Shown here: piece after piece, positions 7,189-16,451 of the stretch | Numbering within the stretch: position 1 is the first letter of the stretch | How the letters are laid out: every line of letters begins with the position of its first letter | Source of the DNA: Clostridia bacterium | GTDB taxonomy: Bacteria; Bacillota; Clostridia; Lachnospirales; Lachnospiraceae | NCBI GenBank assembly: GCA_026000945.1 | Contig: BNZI01000005.1 | Span: 1-60,130 of the forward strand | Direction: 5' to 3' | Length of the DNA: 60,130 bases | Position numbers and translations under genes: made by a program | Notes under the pieces: model-generated | What the model was told of the DNA's origin: nothing | What the model saw: only the letters and a program-made list of their open reading frames with translations | Database searches by the model: none

Positions 7189-8298
7189 ATGGCTAGTTTG
7201 TCTTTAAAGGACATTAATAAGGTATATCCAAATGGTTTTGTAGCGGTGAAAGATTTTAATCTAGAAATTGAGGATAAGGAATTTGTCATTTTTGTAGGCC
7301 CATCTGGTTGTGGAAAATCCACTACTTTACGTATGATTGCAGGGCTAGAGGATATTAGCAGTGGGGAATTAAGTATTGATGGAAACGTGGTGAATGATAT
7401 AGAGCCAAAAGACAGAGATATCGCGATGGTTTTTCAGAATTATGCATTATATCCGCATATGACAGTCTATGACAATATGGCATTTGGATTGAAATTAAGA
7501 AAAACACCCAAAGAAGAAATTGATCGATTAGTACGGGATGCAGCGAAAATATTAGATTTAGAAAAACTGTTAGACAGAAAGCCAAAAGCTCTTTCGGGTG
7601 GTCAAAGACAGCGTGTAGCAATGGGTAGGGCTATTGTGAGGAATCCAAAAGTATTTTTAATGGATGAGCCACTTTCTAATTTAGATGCAAAGCTAAGAGT
7701 GCAGATGCGTATTGAAATTTCTAAATTGCATCAGCGTCTAGGTTCTACTATTATTTATGTAACGCATGATCAAACAGAAGCGATGACCTTAGGCACTCGA
7801 ATTGTCGTGATGAAAGATGGTTTGGTTCAGCAAATTGATACTCCTCAAAACCTGTATAGTAAACCAGCTAACCAATTTGTGGCAAGTTTTATTGGTTCTC
7901 CGCAAATGAATATTTTTCCTGCACAATTGACCAAACAGGAAGAAGATTATGTGCTGGCTTTTGGAACAAATACAGTAAAGATTCCAATGGGAAAAGCAAA
8001 GCAAATTGAAAAAGAGTACATAGGCAAAGAAGTACTTTTAGGTATTCGGCCGGAAGATTTACACGATGAGGAAGCCTTTTTGGCTAGCTCCCCTCATAGT
8101 ATTATTGAGGCAACAATTAAAGTTTATGAAATGTTAGGCGCAGAGGTGTATTTGTATTTTGATTTGGCACAAACGAATTTCACGGCTAGAGTAAGTCCTA
8201 GAACGACGGTAAGACCAGGAGATACAATACAATTGGCTTTGGACATGGGAAAAATACATTTGTTCGATAAAGACACAAAAAAAGCAATATTGCATTAA
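7189..8298 (+). CDS. msmK: sugar ABC transporter ATP-binding protein (MsmK/UgpC type)
   Basis: 369 residues, typical of the MalK/UgpC/MsmK family, which powers uptake of oligosaccharides or glycerol phosphate. Walker A is GPSGCGKS (about 38-45), the signature LSGGQRQR (about 135) and Walker B VFLMDEPLSNLDAK. The C-terminal part (about 240-369) is the TOBE/regulatory domain. A GGGAGG ribosome binding site precedes the ATG. No permease or binding protein lies nearby, so it is an orphan that probably serves several sugar importers encoded elsewhere, as MsmK does in streptococci (inference). It faces the HPr gene across a strong hairpin. Confidence 0.92.
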   Translation: MASLSLKDINKVYPNGFVAVKDFNLEIEDKEFVIFVGPSGCGKSTTLRMIAGLEDISSGELSIDGNVVNDIEPKDRDIAMVFQNYALYPHMTVYDNMAFGLKLRKTPKEEIDRLVRDAAKILDLEKLLDRKPKALSGGQRQRVAMGRAIVRNPKVFLMDEPLSNLDAKLRVQMRIEISKLHQRLGSTIIYVTHDQTEAMTLGTRIVVMKDGLVQQIDTPQNLYSKPANQFVASFIGSPQMNIFPAQLTKQEEDYVLAFGTNTVKIPMGKAKQIEKEYIGKEVLLGIRPEDLHDEEAFLASSPHSIIEATIKVYEMLGAEVYLYFDLAQTNFTARVSPRTTVRPGDTIQLALDMGKIHLFDKDTKKAILH

Positions 8299-8302
8299 AA
8301 CA

Positions 8303-8352
8303 ATACCAGTCTATATATTGGAATAGATTATCCAAGTATAGACTGGTATTTA
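8303..8352. terminator. hairpin between convergent msmK and HPr genes
   Basis: A perfect 13-bp stem ATACCAGTCTATA (8303-8315) with TATAGACTGGTAT (8337-8349), followed by a short T-rich tract. Confidence 0.75.
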
Positions 8353-8442
8353 TATACTGCTATGGGTTTGTTTATCATGTGTTCACTTGTTTCATTGCTT
8401 TGCGAATTAAACGAGAGATTAAGTAAGTACTTGATTTAAAGT

Positions 8443-8706
8443 TTATTCCCCTAAACCTGATTCAATAGCTTGAGATACAGATTCTAAGGCTTCGTTTTCA
8501 TCTTCTCCATCACAAATTAATTCAATTTCAGTTCCGGATTTGATTCCTGCTGCCATAACATTAAGTACACTTTTTGCTACAACTTTTTTCTCTCCTGCTT
8601 GAATAAAAACGTCACATTTGAATTTCATAGCAGTTTGAGAGAGTACTCCTGCGGGTCTTAAATGCAAACCAGATGGGTTGATTACAGTTAAAGTTTTGGA
8701 TACCAT
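8443..8706 (-). CDS. ptsH: HPr phosphocarrier protein
   Basis: 87 residues, the standard HPr length. The phosphorylated histidine is H15 in NPSGLHLRPAG and the regulatory serine is S46 in AKSVLNVMAAG, as in Gram-positive HPr proteins that act in the PTS and, as P-Ser-HPr, in CcpA catabolite repression. A clear ribosome binding site (AAGGAG) precedes the ATG. No ptsI is adjacent, so the gene stands alone, as it often does in Clostridia. It could be a second HPr or Crh-like paralogue, but His15 favours a working phosphocarrier. Confidence 0.93.
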   Translation of the reverse strand: MVSKTLTVINPSGLHLRPAGVLSQTAMKFKCDVFIQAGEKKVVAKSVLNVMAAGIKSGTEIELICDGEDENEALESVSQAIESGLGE

Positions 8707-9010
8707 TTTTTCTCCTTAATTTTTATTTATTGATCAAAGGTAAAGTTAAGAGATCTCACATCAAAAAGTGAATCTTTGTATTACTTGAATTTTGTTTTCT
8801 TGCATAAAAAACTTGCCTTTGATTTGTTTTTAAATAATAATGAAATATTATTAGAAACTATACTAAAAATTCTATTACAAATTAATGGAACTGTCAAGGT
8901 ATGGTTGATTATTGGGGTTTCAATTAACTATGATTTCCTCCATAAATCATAGGATGATAAGCAATAGAACGCTTATTATCCAGTTGATGCGACTTCTGTT
9001 GGTTTTATGT
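8707..9010. other. 304-base gap between the HPr gene and queH
   Basis: A+T-rich DNA; it should hold the leftward HPr promoter, which I cannot place with confidence. GATAAGCAATAGAACGCTTATTATC at about 8953-8978 resembles the ATATAATAAGC stem of hairpin repeat family 1 and is probably a remnant of it. Confidence 0.45.
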
Positions 9011-9622
9011 TTAGTCTACTTGAGAAAAAGTACAGCCACAATAGTTTTGGCGATAAAGATTATATGTTTTACATAGGTTTAAGGATTGCAAATATCCATT
9101 ATTTTTTTTGAAATCAGCAGTTAGAAATTTGATTCCATATTTTTTTCCAATTTCTTCTCCGAGAATATTAATTGTTTGCGCATTTTTATGTGGACTAATG
9201 GTCAGAACTGTGCTAAAATAATCAAACAGTCCTACTTTAGCAGTTTTAGCACTTTCTTCCAAACGCATACTATAGCACACTTCACAGCGTTTTCCACCCT
9301 CTTTTTCTGTTTCCCATCCTTTTATTTTAGTAAAAAAAGTTTCAGGTATATATTCCCCTGCGATCAATGTAATATTTTTGGCGGCAGGTAATTCTTCCAA
9401 TAAATAGTTTTGCCAGGATAAACGTTTTTCATATTCAGCTTTAGGATGTATATTTGGATTATAGAAAAAAATAGTCAGCTCAAAATATTGACTTAAATAT
9501 TCTATACAGTATGAACTGCATGGTGCGCAGCAACTATGTAGTAAAAGCTTGGGTTTTCGCTGTTCTTGGGATAGTTGTGCTATAAGTTCATTTAGTTCTT
9601 GTTGAAAATTTCTTTTTATCAT
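9011..9622 (-). CDS. queH: epoxyqueuosine reductase QueH
   Basis: QueH (old DUF208) does the last step of queuosine synthesis, reducing epoxyqueuosine in tRNA, and replaces QueG in many anaerobes. The adjacent C31-C32 pair and C35 in LLHSCCAPCSSYC, the KRCEVCYSMRLEE segment and the C-terminal CGC are the metal and Fe-S ligands expected of the family. I chose the ATG at 9622, which has GGAGA five bases upstream, over the in-frame ATG at 9655; the product is then 203 residues. A copy of hairpin repeat family 1 begins right upstream. Confidence 0.92.
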   Translation of the reverse strand: MIKRNFQQELNELIAQLSQEQRKPKLLLHSCCAPCSSYCIEYLSQYFELTIFFYNPNIHPKAEYEKRLSWQNYLLEELPAAKNITLIAGEYIPETFFTKIKGWETEKEGGKRCEVCYSMRLEESAKTAKVGLFDYFSTVLTISPHKNAQTINILGEEIGKKYGIKFLTADFKKNNGYLQSLNLCKTYNLYRQNYCGCTFSQVD

Positions 9623-9660
9623 TTTATCTCCAATACCGTGAATCAAGTCAATCATGCTAA

Positions 9661-9887
9661 AATAAACATAAAACGTTTATTATACCATGGAAGTTTACCA
9701 TGTTCCCAAGTCGCTCTAATCACCATAGGTTCAAGAGCGACTTTGCACTTGATCGCTTCAGCTACAATCAGCAGTGGAGAAAAACTCCTGCTGATTAAGC
9801 TTCAGTTGATGCGCATGATTTGATTAGGAAGATGATGTGCAAAGCACATTCAAATTGGTGCGACCAGGATTCACTTCGCAATCATGG
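9661..9887 (+). repeat. dispersed hairpin repeat family 1, copy 4
   Basis: It carries the ATAAACATAAAACGTTTAT stem, AGTCGCTCT / AGAGCGACT, AATCAGCAG...CTGCTGATT, the AATTTGA-type outer stem (here GATTTGATTAGG...TTCAAATTGG) around ATGTGCAAAGCACAT, and a decayed GGATTCACTTCGCAATCATGG end. Module order is as in copy 1. It lies between the start of queH and the end of rpoD. Confidence 0.85.
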
Positions 9888-10020
9888 TTATACGGATTGT
9901 AACTGAAGTGCTGTAAGTTTTCTTAGTTGTTTTTTATTCGATAGTGAACGGGAAGTGATAGCTGGTTCTTTTCGAGATAGCTTTAGGATAGCCTTAATGT
10001 TGGTGAGCTATCCTTCACAT

Positions 10021-11142
10021 TTATAAAAAATCCCGTATTCTTTTGCTTCTAATTGGATTTCTTAATTTTCGCAGTGCCTTTGCTTCAATTTGCCTGATTC
10101 TTTCCCTCGTTACATTAAATTTTTTGCCTACCTCCTCCAAAGTACGAGGATGCCCATCTCCTAGACCAAAACGCAGAGTGATCACTTGGCGTTCCCTTTC
10201 TTTTAAATCTTTGAGCAAAGATAAAATATGTTCTTTTAGCATAACGGACTCCACATTTGTTTCCGGAGTGAGTGCACTGCTATCTGCTACAAAATCGCCT
10301 AAGTTGGAATCATCTTCTTCTCCTATAGGAGTTTCTAATGAAGCAGGTTCACGTGCAATTTGCAAAATTTCTGTTACTTTTTCTTTGGACATTTCTAAGG
10401 CTTGAGCAAGCTCGGCAAGACTTGGTTCACATCCCAGTTCTAAAGTTAGTTTTCTTTGCATTTTAGCCATCTTATTGATCGTTTCTACCATATGTACAGG
10501 TACACGAATAGTCCTTGCTTGATCTGCTAAAGCACGGGTTACCGATTGGCGTATCCACCAAGTAGCATAAGTACTTAATTTGTAGCCTTTGGTATAATCA
10601 AATTTTTCTACACCTTTAATTAAACCTAAGTTTCCTTCTTGCACTAAGTCTAAAAAACTTATACCGCGACCAGTGTAGCGTTTGGCAATACTGACAACTA
10701 ATCGCAAATTTGCTTCAATTAGGCGTTCTTTTGCTCTTTCGTCTCCAGCTGCTTTTTTTGTAGCTAATTGTATTTCTTCTTCGGGAGTTAATAAAGGTAC
10801 AGTACCGATTTCTTTGAGGTACATGCGTACAGGATCTTCTGTACTGACGCCCTCCAATAAATCAATATTGTCTACATCAATTTGATTGTCTTCCATAAAA
10901 GTAGATTCCTCATCTAAAATTAATGAATCTTCGTTTTCTTCATCAGTCAACGAAGAGTCCAATAATTGTAAAACATCAATTCCTTGATTTTCTAGATATT
11001 GATATACAGTTTCGGTTTGTTCAGGTTCTAATTTATTTCGCAAAAAAAAAGCTTGAATGTCTTGATCATCCAGTATACAATTTTTCTTTTTTCCTTGTTG
11101 AATTAATTTTTCTAAGTCCTCTAAAAGTGTCTCGTTTTCCAT
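10021..11142 (-). CDS. rpoD: RNA polymerase primary sigma factor
   Basis: 373 residues, typical of Gram-positive SigA. Region 1.1 is at the N-terminus, followed by an acidic stretch, region 1.2 ([21 protein letters not shown]), regions 2.1-2.4 ([45 protein letters not shown] in parts), region 3 and region 4.2 ([28 protein letters not shown]). It recognises the TTGACA/TATAAT promoters seen in this window. It is last in the leftward cluster pepP-mutY-dgk-rpoD and lacks its common partner dnaG. An A/G-rich ribosome binding site (AAGGACAA) precedes the ATG. Confidence 0.97.
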   Translation of the reverse strand: MENETLLEDLEKLIQQGKKKNCILDDQDIQAFFLRNKLEPEQTETVYQYLENQGIDVLQLLDSSLTDEENEDSLILDEESTFMEDNQIDVDNIDLLEGVSTEDPVRMYLKEIGTVPLLTPEEEIQLATKKAAGDERAKERLIEANLRLVVSIAKRYTGRGISFLDLVQEGNLGLIKGVEKFDYTKGYKLSTYATWWIRQSVTRALADQARTIRVPVHMVETINKMAKMQRKLTLELGCEPSLAELAQALEMSKEKVTEILQIAREPASLETPIGEEDDSNLGDFVADSSALTPETNVESVMLKEHILSLLKDLKERERQVITLRFGLGDGHPRTLEEVGKKFNVTRERIRQIEAKALRKLRNPIRSKRIRDFL

Positions 11143-11181
11143 TAAGATTGTCCTTTCCCTATCTTTTCTAAAAACGTATCA

Positions 11182-12069
11182 TTAGTATTGTATGCGGATA
11201 GCACGTTGCAAACTTTGAATTTGTACGTTCTGCTTATTACCTCCAAATTCACCATCCAAAACCCAAGGTATAGGACTATCGGAAAAAACTTCTATTTTCT
11301 TAGACCTAAATTTATGAATATGATTGCTCGCTTTATGCCCTGTTGAAAAAAGGGCGGCTAAAATATCACCTAACTCTAAAGGATTATTGGGCATATGTAA
11401 TAATAATCCTTCAAAGATACCATCATCCATTTTTACATTTCTCCCCATAATATTTTTCATACCTGCAATTTGTGTTGCGTTGGTAATCATACCATAAATA
11501 AAATCTCCTTCTATTTCTTTTTTATCATAACGTAGTAGGATATGAATAGGTTGAATATTAGAAAGTCGTTTGACTGCTTCAATTAAATAAGCCTGATAAC
11601 CTAAGATACGCTTAAGTTCCTGTGGTGTTAAGTAAGGAATATCAGTAAATAATCCAAAAGCAGCGATATAGGCAAAATAAGATTGATCAAAAAGTCCGAT
11701 ATCATAGGAGACAGTTTTTCCTAAAATAATATTTTTTGCAGCTGTTACTAAATTTTTTGATAAGCCTAAGCTGCAAGCAAAATCATTTGTTGTACCTGTA
11801 GGAATATATCCTAAAATAGGGCGTGTATCAAGTTGCATAATTCCGCATAATGTTTCGTGGAGCGTGCCATCACCTCCAGCACAAACAATCAATTGCTTAT
11901 CTTTTCCTCGTTCCTGCACTATCTTTTCCGCTTCTTTGGCTTGTCCAGTAGCATGAATTTCAATTTGATAGCCTGACCTAGAAAAAAGTTGAATAATTTC
12001 CATTAATTTATTTTTAATTTGGGACTTTCCTGAATGGGGATTGAAAACAAACAATAGATTTTTATTCAT
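11182..12069 (-). CDS. diacylglycerol/lipid kinase (DagK/YegS-BmrU family)
   Basis: 295 residues, the usual length. The catalytic GGDGT is in CAGGDGTLHETL, the N-terminal nucleotide-binding motif is FNPHSGKSQ, and PTGTTNDFA matches the family motif for metal and lipid kinase activity. These enzymes phosphorylate diacylglycerol and return it to phospholipid or lipoteichoic-acid metabolism at the membrane. The start overlaps the end of mutY by four bases (ATGA), so the two are translationally coupled. Physiological substrate is inferred from the family. Confidence 0.9.
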   Translation of the reverse strand: MNKNLLFVFNPHSGKSQIKNKLMEIIQLFSRSGYQIEIHATGQAKEAEKIVQERGKDKQLIVCAGGDGTLHETLCGIMQLDTRPILGYIPTGTTNDFACSLGLSKNLVTAAKNIILGKTVSYDIGLFDQSYFAYIAAFGLFTDIPYLTPQELKRILGYQAYLIEAVKRLSNIQPIHILLRYDKKEIEGDFIYGMITNATQIAGMKNIMGRNVKMDDGIFEGLLLHMPNNPLELGDILAALFSTGHKASNHIHKFRSKKIEVFSDSPIPWVLDGEFGGNKQNVQIQSLQRAIRIQY

Positions 12070-13145
12070 TTTACGCTCCTGCTTACAAAAAAGTTTTTAA
12101 ATACAGTGGGAATAGGATATTTGTCTTGTAACTCTGAAAGTTTTGCCCAAATATATTTGGTATCCGGTTTTTGTGTCATATCTATTTGATAGGCAATCAT
12201 GTGCCATTCAATGTGTGTGAAAATATGTTTGGATGGAGAAAAGGAGTGAATGTTGTTATAATTAAATTGTTGGTTTTGTAGAAAAGCTTTTAATTCATTT
12301 TGGTTTAAATGTCCGGGTAAATTAGGAAATTCATATAAGCCTTTTAATACGCCGTTTTGTTCTCGCTTTTGAATAGCTATCGTATCTTGATGATGAAAGA
12401 TTAAAATGGTTTTTTGTTCTTTTTTTCGTTCAGATTTGGCTGTTTTAAAAGGGATTTGTTCAACGAGTTGTTGTTCTTTTGCCAAGCAAAAAGACGAAAT
12501 GGGACATTCTAAACATTTAGTTTTACCTTTTGGAAGACAATATAATTCTCCAAGTTCCATTAAAGCTTGATTAAAAGCACCTGCTTCATTTGCCGGTAAG
12601 ACAGAGAAAAGTAAGTTTTCCATTTTTTTCTTGACTTTTGCAAGGCTAATATCTTCAAGTTTGGCAAGTAAGCGCGAAACAACTCTTAATACATTTCCAT
12701 CTACGGCTGCGGTAGGTAAGCCAAAAGCGATAGAAGCAATAGCTCCAGCAGTATAAGGGCCAATTCCTGGCAGTTGTTTTAATTGTTCGTAATTAGCAGG
12801 TAAATTTCCTTGATAGTGTTTTTCTAGTATTTGAGCGGCTGCTTGCAAGTTTTTAGCTCGGTTATAGTAACCTAAACCTTCCCATAATTTTAGTAAGCGC
12901 TCAGTTGATATGTTTGCTAGAGTATGAATATCAGGAATTTCAGCAGTGAAACGATGGAAATAACCGATAGCTGCCTGAATACGAGTTTGTTGCAACATGA
13001 TTTCTGAAATCCATGTGCGATAAGGAGAAATATTTTTTCGCCAAGGCAAGGGACGGGCATTTTCTCTATACCAAGTCAATAAAGCGGGTTGTAGAGCTAA
13101 AATACGTTCCTGTTCACTGCTTAAAGTAGCTTGTGGAGTTTTCAT
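12066..13145 (-). CDS. mutY: A/G-specific adenine glycosylase
   Basis: 359 residues. MutY removes adenine opposite 8-oxoguanine. The catalytic Glu is in ISEIMLQQTRI, the helix-hairpin-helix is LPGIGPYTAGAIAS, and the catalytic Asp is in AAVDGNVLRV. The 4Fe-4S ligands are in YCLPKGKTKCLECPISSFC, with seven residues between the first two Cys instead of the six of E. coli. The C-terminal third (about 230-359) is a Nudix-like 8-oxoG sensing domain. It overlaps the lipid kinase gene by four bases and follows pepP closely. Confidence 0.95.
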   Translation of the reverse strand: MKTPQATLSSEQERILALQPALLTWYRENARPLPWRKNISPYRTWISEIMLQQTRIQAAIGYFHRFTAEIPDIHTLANISTERLLKLWEGLGYYNRAKNLQAAAQILEKHYQGNLPANYEQLKQLPGIGPYTAGAIASIAFGLPTAAVDGNVLRVVSRLLAKLEDISLAKVKKKMENLLFSVLPANEAGAFNQALMELGELYCLPKGKTKCLECPISSFCLAKEQQLVEQIPFKTAKSERKKEQKTILIFHHQDTIAIQKREQNGVLKGLYEFPNLPGHLNQNELKAFLQNQQFNYNNIHSFSPSKHIFTHIEWHMIAYQIDMTQKPDTKYIWAKLSELQDKYPIPTVFKNFFVSRSVK

Positions 13146-13161
13146 TTTATTTCTTTCTAGA

Positions 13162-14943
13162 TTATATTGTTCTGGTGTAGTATTTTAACCAATCATGCAT
13201 TTCTTTGGGTAAGTCAGGTAACAATCTTTTATAAACTTCTTGGTGATAAAAATTTAATCTTTCGCGGTCTTCAGCATTCATGTATTGAACATCAATTCCG
13301 TCTAGATCAATAGGGACATAACAAAGGCATTCAAAACGCATAAACTGTCCAAATTCATTTTTTTCAGCTTTACGGCAAACCATTAAATTTTCAATGCGTA
13401 TGCCATACTTTCCTTCAAAGTATAGACCAGGTTCATTAGAAGTAATCATCCCCTCTTCCCATATCCAATCTATTCCTTTTCTAGAACGCATACCAATAAA
13501 ATTGGGTGATTCATGTACATTAAGTAAATAGCCCACGCCATGACCGGTTCCATGGTTAAAGTTTAAACTATTTTTCCAAAAAATTTCTCTGGCTAAGATA
13601 TCTAGATTGATGCCACTGCAGCCATAAAGAAATTGTGTAAAAAGTAAGCGTAGCATGGCACTGACAACAAAGGTAAAGTGTTTTTTTTGTTCATCCGTCA
13701 ACTTACCGCAGACAAAAGTACGAGTAATATCTGTTGTGCCTTGTAAGTAATGTCCACCGGAATCCACTAAAAACAAACCGTGATTTTGAATAGGAATATT
13801 GCTTTGTTCGGAAGCAGAGTAGTGGCATATTGCACCATGTTCTCCATAAGCAGAGATTGTTTCAAAGCTAGGAGAGAGATAGTCTGCTTGCTCTTGCCGA
13901 AACTGTTCTATTTTTTTGGCAGCGGAGAGTTCGTCTAATTCTATTTTTCCAATGGATTGTTTCAACCAATACATAAATTTGGTTACGGCAATCGCATCTT
14001 TTTGATGAGCTAAGCGAAAATTGTCCAGCTCTGTGGTATTTTTCTTGGCTTTAGCTAAAAGAATAGGGGAAACAGTTTCTCTATAGGGGTGAGATTGTAG
14101 TAATTGAAAAATAAAGTAATTTGTGCTGTCAGGGTCGAAACAAATACGTAAATTTTTATCTAAATTAGAGATAAAAGAATAAATTTCTTCATAAGGGTGT
14201 AACTGAATGTTATCCTTTTGTAGTTGTTGTTTTAAGTTTTCAGGCAGAGCTTTTGGTTGTATAAACAAAAGGCATTCTGTTGTTGTGATTATAGCAAAAG
14301 AAAGGACAAGTAAATTACAAGGAATATCCCCACCGCGTAAATTCATTAGCCAGTTAATCTCTGCTAAATCTGTCAATAAAAAAGCATCTGCTTGCTGTTT
14401 ATCCAATTGTTTTCTCAGCTCTTGGATTTTAGTAGTGCGAGTTTGTCCGCTATAAGCGATTTCTAGAGCAAATGCTGGCTGGCAAGAGAGGGCGGGGCGA
14501 TCTTCCCAAAATAGATCTACAATATCTTCTTTTTCATCAAAGGTAATTTTCTTATTTTTCAAGGCCATTCGGAGAGATTTACCTAAAGAGGTTTGTAGCA
14601 CTTTTCCATCAAAACCTAAGACTCCGTTTTCTGGGAGCTTGGTTAAAAGATATTCTTCTATGGTAGGAATTCCATCTTCATTTATCGGAAAAAGGCGGAT
14701 AGGCGTATGCGCTAATTCATTTTTTGCTTGGATAAAGTAACGGCCATCTGTCCAAAGGCCGGCTTCTGTAGATGTAACAACTAGAGTACCATAAGAGCCG
14801 GTAAAACCGCTCATATAGCGGCGGGTTTGAAAATAATCTCCAATATATTCGGAAGCATGATAGTCGGAAGAGGGAATTAAATAGGCATCTAGATGACGGT
14901 CTTTCATTAAAGAACGTAACATATCGATTCTTTGAGCAATCAT
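13162..14943 (-). CDS. pepP: Xaa-Pro aminopeptidase (M24 family, aminopeptidase P)
   Basis: About 593 residues, the long form with two N-terminal creatinase-like domains before the pita-bread domain. Metal ligands are in LFLVDSGGHYLQGTTDITRT (two Asp), in NHGTGHGVGYLLNVHE (His) and in the later SNEPGLYFEGKYGIRIENL region (Glu). It removes an N-terminal residue in front of proline from peptides in the cytoplasm. I chose the ATG at 14943, which has GGAGG five bases upstream, over one 24 codons earlier. It heads the cluster pepP-mutY-dgk-rpoD. Confidence 0.94.
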   Translation of the reverse strand: MIAQRIDMLRSLMKDRHLDAYLIPSSDYHASEYIGDYFQTRRYMSGFTGSYGTLVVTSTEAGLWTDGRYFIQAKNELAHTPIRLFPINEDGIPTIEEYLLTKLPENGVLGFDGKVLQTSLGKSLRMALKNKKITFDEKEDIVDLFWEDRPALSCQPAFALEIAYSGQTRTTKIQELRKQLDKQQADAFLLTDLAEINWLMNLRGGDIPCNLLVLSFAIITTTECLLFIQPKALPENLKQQLQKDNIQLHPYEEIYSFISNLDKNLRICFDPDSTNYFIFQLLQSHPYRETVSPILLAKAKKNTTELDNFRLAHQKDAIAVTKFMYWLKQSIGKIELDELSAAKKIEQFRQEQADYLSPSFETISAYGEHGAICHYSASEQSNIPIQNHGLFLVDSGGHYLQGTTDITRTFVCGKLTDEQKKHFTFVVSAMLRLLFTQFLYGCSGINLDILAREIFWKNSLNFNHGTGHGVGYLLNVHESPNFIGMRSRKGIDWIWEEGMITSNEPGLYFEGKYGIRIENLMVCRKAEKNEFGQFMRFECLCYVPIDLDGIDVQYMNAEDRERLNFYHQEVYKRLLPDLPKEMHDWLKYYTRTI

Positions 14944-15348
14944 AAAAACCTCCATGATAAGATAGATTACGGGTAAAGGTTTAGTTTTTATTGCGATCCT
15001 GTAGTAAGATTTCACTCACGATAGAATTCTTTGTTTATTTTTTGTAAGACTTTAGTCATGTGTTTTGAGATATTACGAGTATTTTAAGTTAAATTTTTGT
15101 GTTTGATAAAAATATCATCAAAAAATTTCGAGTCAGGAGATTTTAAACAGATTCTTAGGGAACGCACAAAGCGCATGACTTCCCTATCAAGCCATACGCA
15201 TAACGGTATAATAAGTGTTTTTTGTTTATTATAACATTATTTAGATTAATTTGAAATACCTAATTATGAATAAACTAAAACTTAGTCAAGGAATTATTTT
15301 GCTTGTCTGCCCATAATATAAGCTAAAAGGGCTGAAAGAAAGAGAAGA
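14944..15348. other. 405-base divergent gap between pepP and the binding-protein gene
   Basis: It should hold divergent promoters. A degenerate copy of hairpin repeat family 1 occupies about 15163-15240: GCACAAAGCGCATGACTTCC, then GGTATAATAAGTGTTTTTTG and TTTATTATAAC. Confidence 0.5.
15163..15240 (-). repeat. degenerate hairpin repeat family 1, copy 5
   Basis: Remnants of the GCGC-AAA-GCGCAT module and the TATAATAAG...TTTATTATA stem are present in minus-strand order. Several mismatches suggest it is old. Confidence 0.6.
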
Positions 15349-16389
15349 ATGAAAGGGATGAAGAGAAAAAGACAAGTTAATTTACGTATACTAACTTGCA
15401 TCGTAATAGTAATTTATGTTAGCGTTTTTTGTTTTGCTTGTATGCATAAGCAAAATGCGAGTCAGGTACAATTAACTGATGTAAGGTTGATTGAAGTGGC
15501 TCATTCTGTTTTTTATGCTCCTCAATATGTGGCAATTGAAGAAGGATATTTTCAAGAAGAAGGAATAAATTTGAAATTGCAGACGGGAGCAGGAGCAGAT
15601 AAAGCGATGGTAGCGTTGTTGACTGGTGAGGCAGATATTGGGCTTATGGGTTCAGAAGCAACGATTTATACTTATCAAGAAGGTGCTACAGATTATGCGA
15701 TCAATTTTGCACAATTGACCAATAGAGCAGGAAATTTTTTAGTAGGTAGAAGTAAAGAGGATGATTTTAAATGGAGTAGTCTGCGGGGCAAAACAGTGCT
15801 AGGGGGTAGGCCCAATGGTATGCCTGAAATGATTTTGGAGTATATCTTAAAAAAAACAGGTGTTCATAATCCGCAAGAAGAAGTCAATTTAATTACAAAT
15901 ATTGATTTTGGCTTAACGATAGAAGCCTTTGCAAGTGGAACGGGAGATTATACGGTAGAGTTTGAACCTTATGCAAGTAGTTTAGAAAGTAGTGGAAAGG
16001 GTTATGTAGTAGCGTCATTAGGCGTGGACTCGGGGTATGTTCCTTATACGGCTTATAGTGCAAGGAAGAGTTATTTAGAAAATCATGAGGAGATATTAGA
16101 AAAATTCACTCGTGCGATACAAAAAGGCTTAGATTATGTTAACGAACATACGGCAGAAGAAGTTGCTGAATGTATTCAGGGTCAATTTGAAGAAACAAGC
16201 AGGGAAAGTTTGACTCAAATTGTAGATCGATATCAATTACAAAATACATGGAAAAACAATTGTATATTAGAAGAAGATAGTTTTTTGTTGCTGCAAAATA
16301 TTTTGGAAGATGCGAAAGTGTTGGAAGAAAGAATTCCTTATGAAACACTAGTTAATACAAAGTTTGCACAAATGGTACAAAACAATTAA
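15349..16389 (+). CDS. ABC transporter substrate-binding lipoprotein (SsuA/THI5/NMT1-like)
   Basis: 346 residues. A basic N-terminus, a hydrophobic segment and the lipobox VFCFAC with the lipidated Cys at 31 place it on the outer face of the membrane. The body matches the NitT/TauT/thiamine-precursor binding family: IEVAHSVFYAPQYVAIEEGYFQEEGINL and LLTGEADIGLMGSEA. Relatives bind sulfonates, nitrate or HMP-type thiamine precursors; the ligand here cannot be told. No permease or ATPase lies nearby, so it must use partners encoded elsewhere. trpS follows after 62 bases. Confidence 0.87.
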   Translation: MKGMKRKRQVNLRILTCIVIVIYVSVFCFACMHKQNASQVQLTDVRLIEVAHSVFYAPQYVAIEEGYFQEEGINLKLQTGAGADKAMVALLTGEADIGLMGSEATIYTYQEGATDYAINFAQLTNRAGNFLVGRSKEDDFKWSSLRGKTVLGGRPNGMPEMILEYILKKTGVHNPQEEVNLITNIDFGLTIEAFASGTGDYTVEFEPYASSLESSGKGYVVASLGVDSGYVPYTAYSARKSYLENHEEILEKFTRAIQKGLDYVNEHTAEEVAECIQGQFEETSRESLTQIVDRYQLQNTWKNNCILEEDSFLLLQNILEDAKVLEERIPYETLVNTKFAQMVQNN

Positions 16390-16397
16390 AATAGAAA

Positions 16398-16432
16398 AAA
16401 ACTCTCCTTTCTAGAAAAGAAAGAAAGGGGAG
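16398..16432 (-). terminator. hairpin between the binding-protein gene and trpS
   Basis: CTCTCCTTTC and GAAAGGGGAG pair around a short A-rich loop. The T-tract is present only on the minus strand, so it fits leftward termination better than rightward; its role is unclear. Confidence 0.35.
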
Positions 16433-16451
16433 AAAAAAAGGAGTACAAACG

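Noticed and set aside
16390..16451. T-box leader ahead of trpS
   Set aside because: The gap is only 62 bases and has no T-box sequence (AGGGTGGNACC-like).
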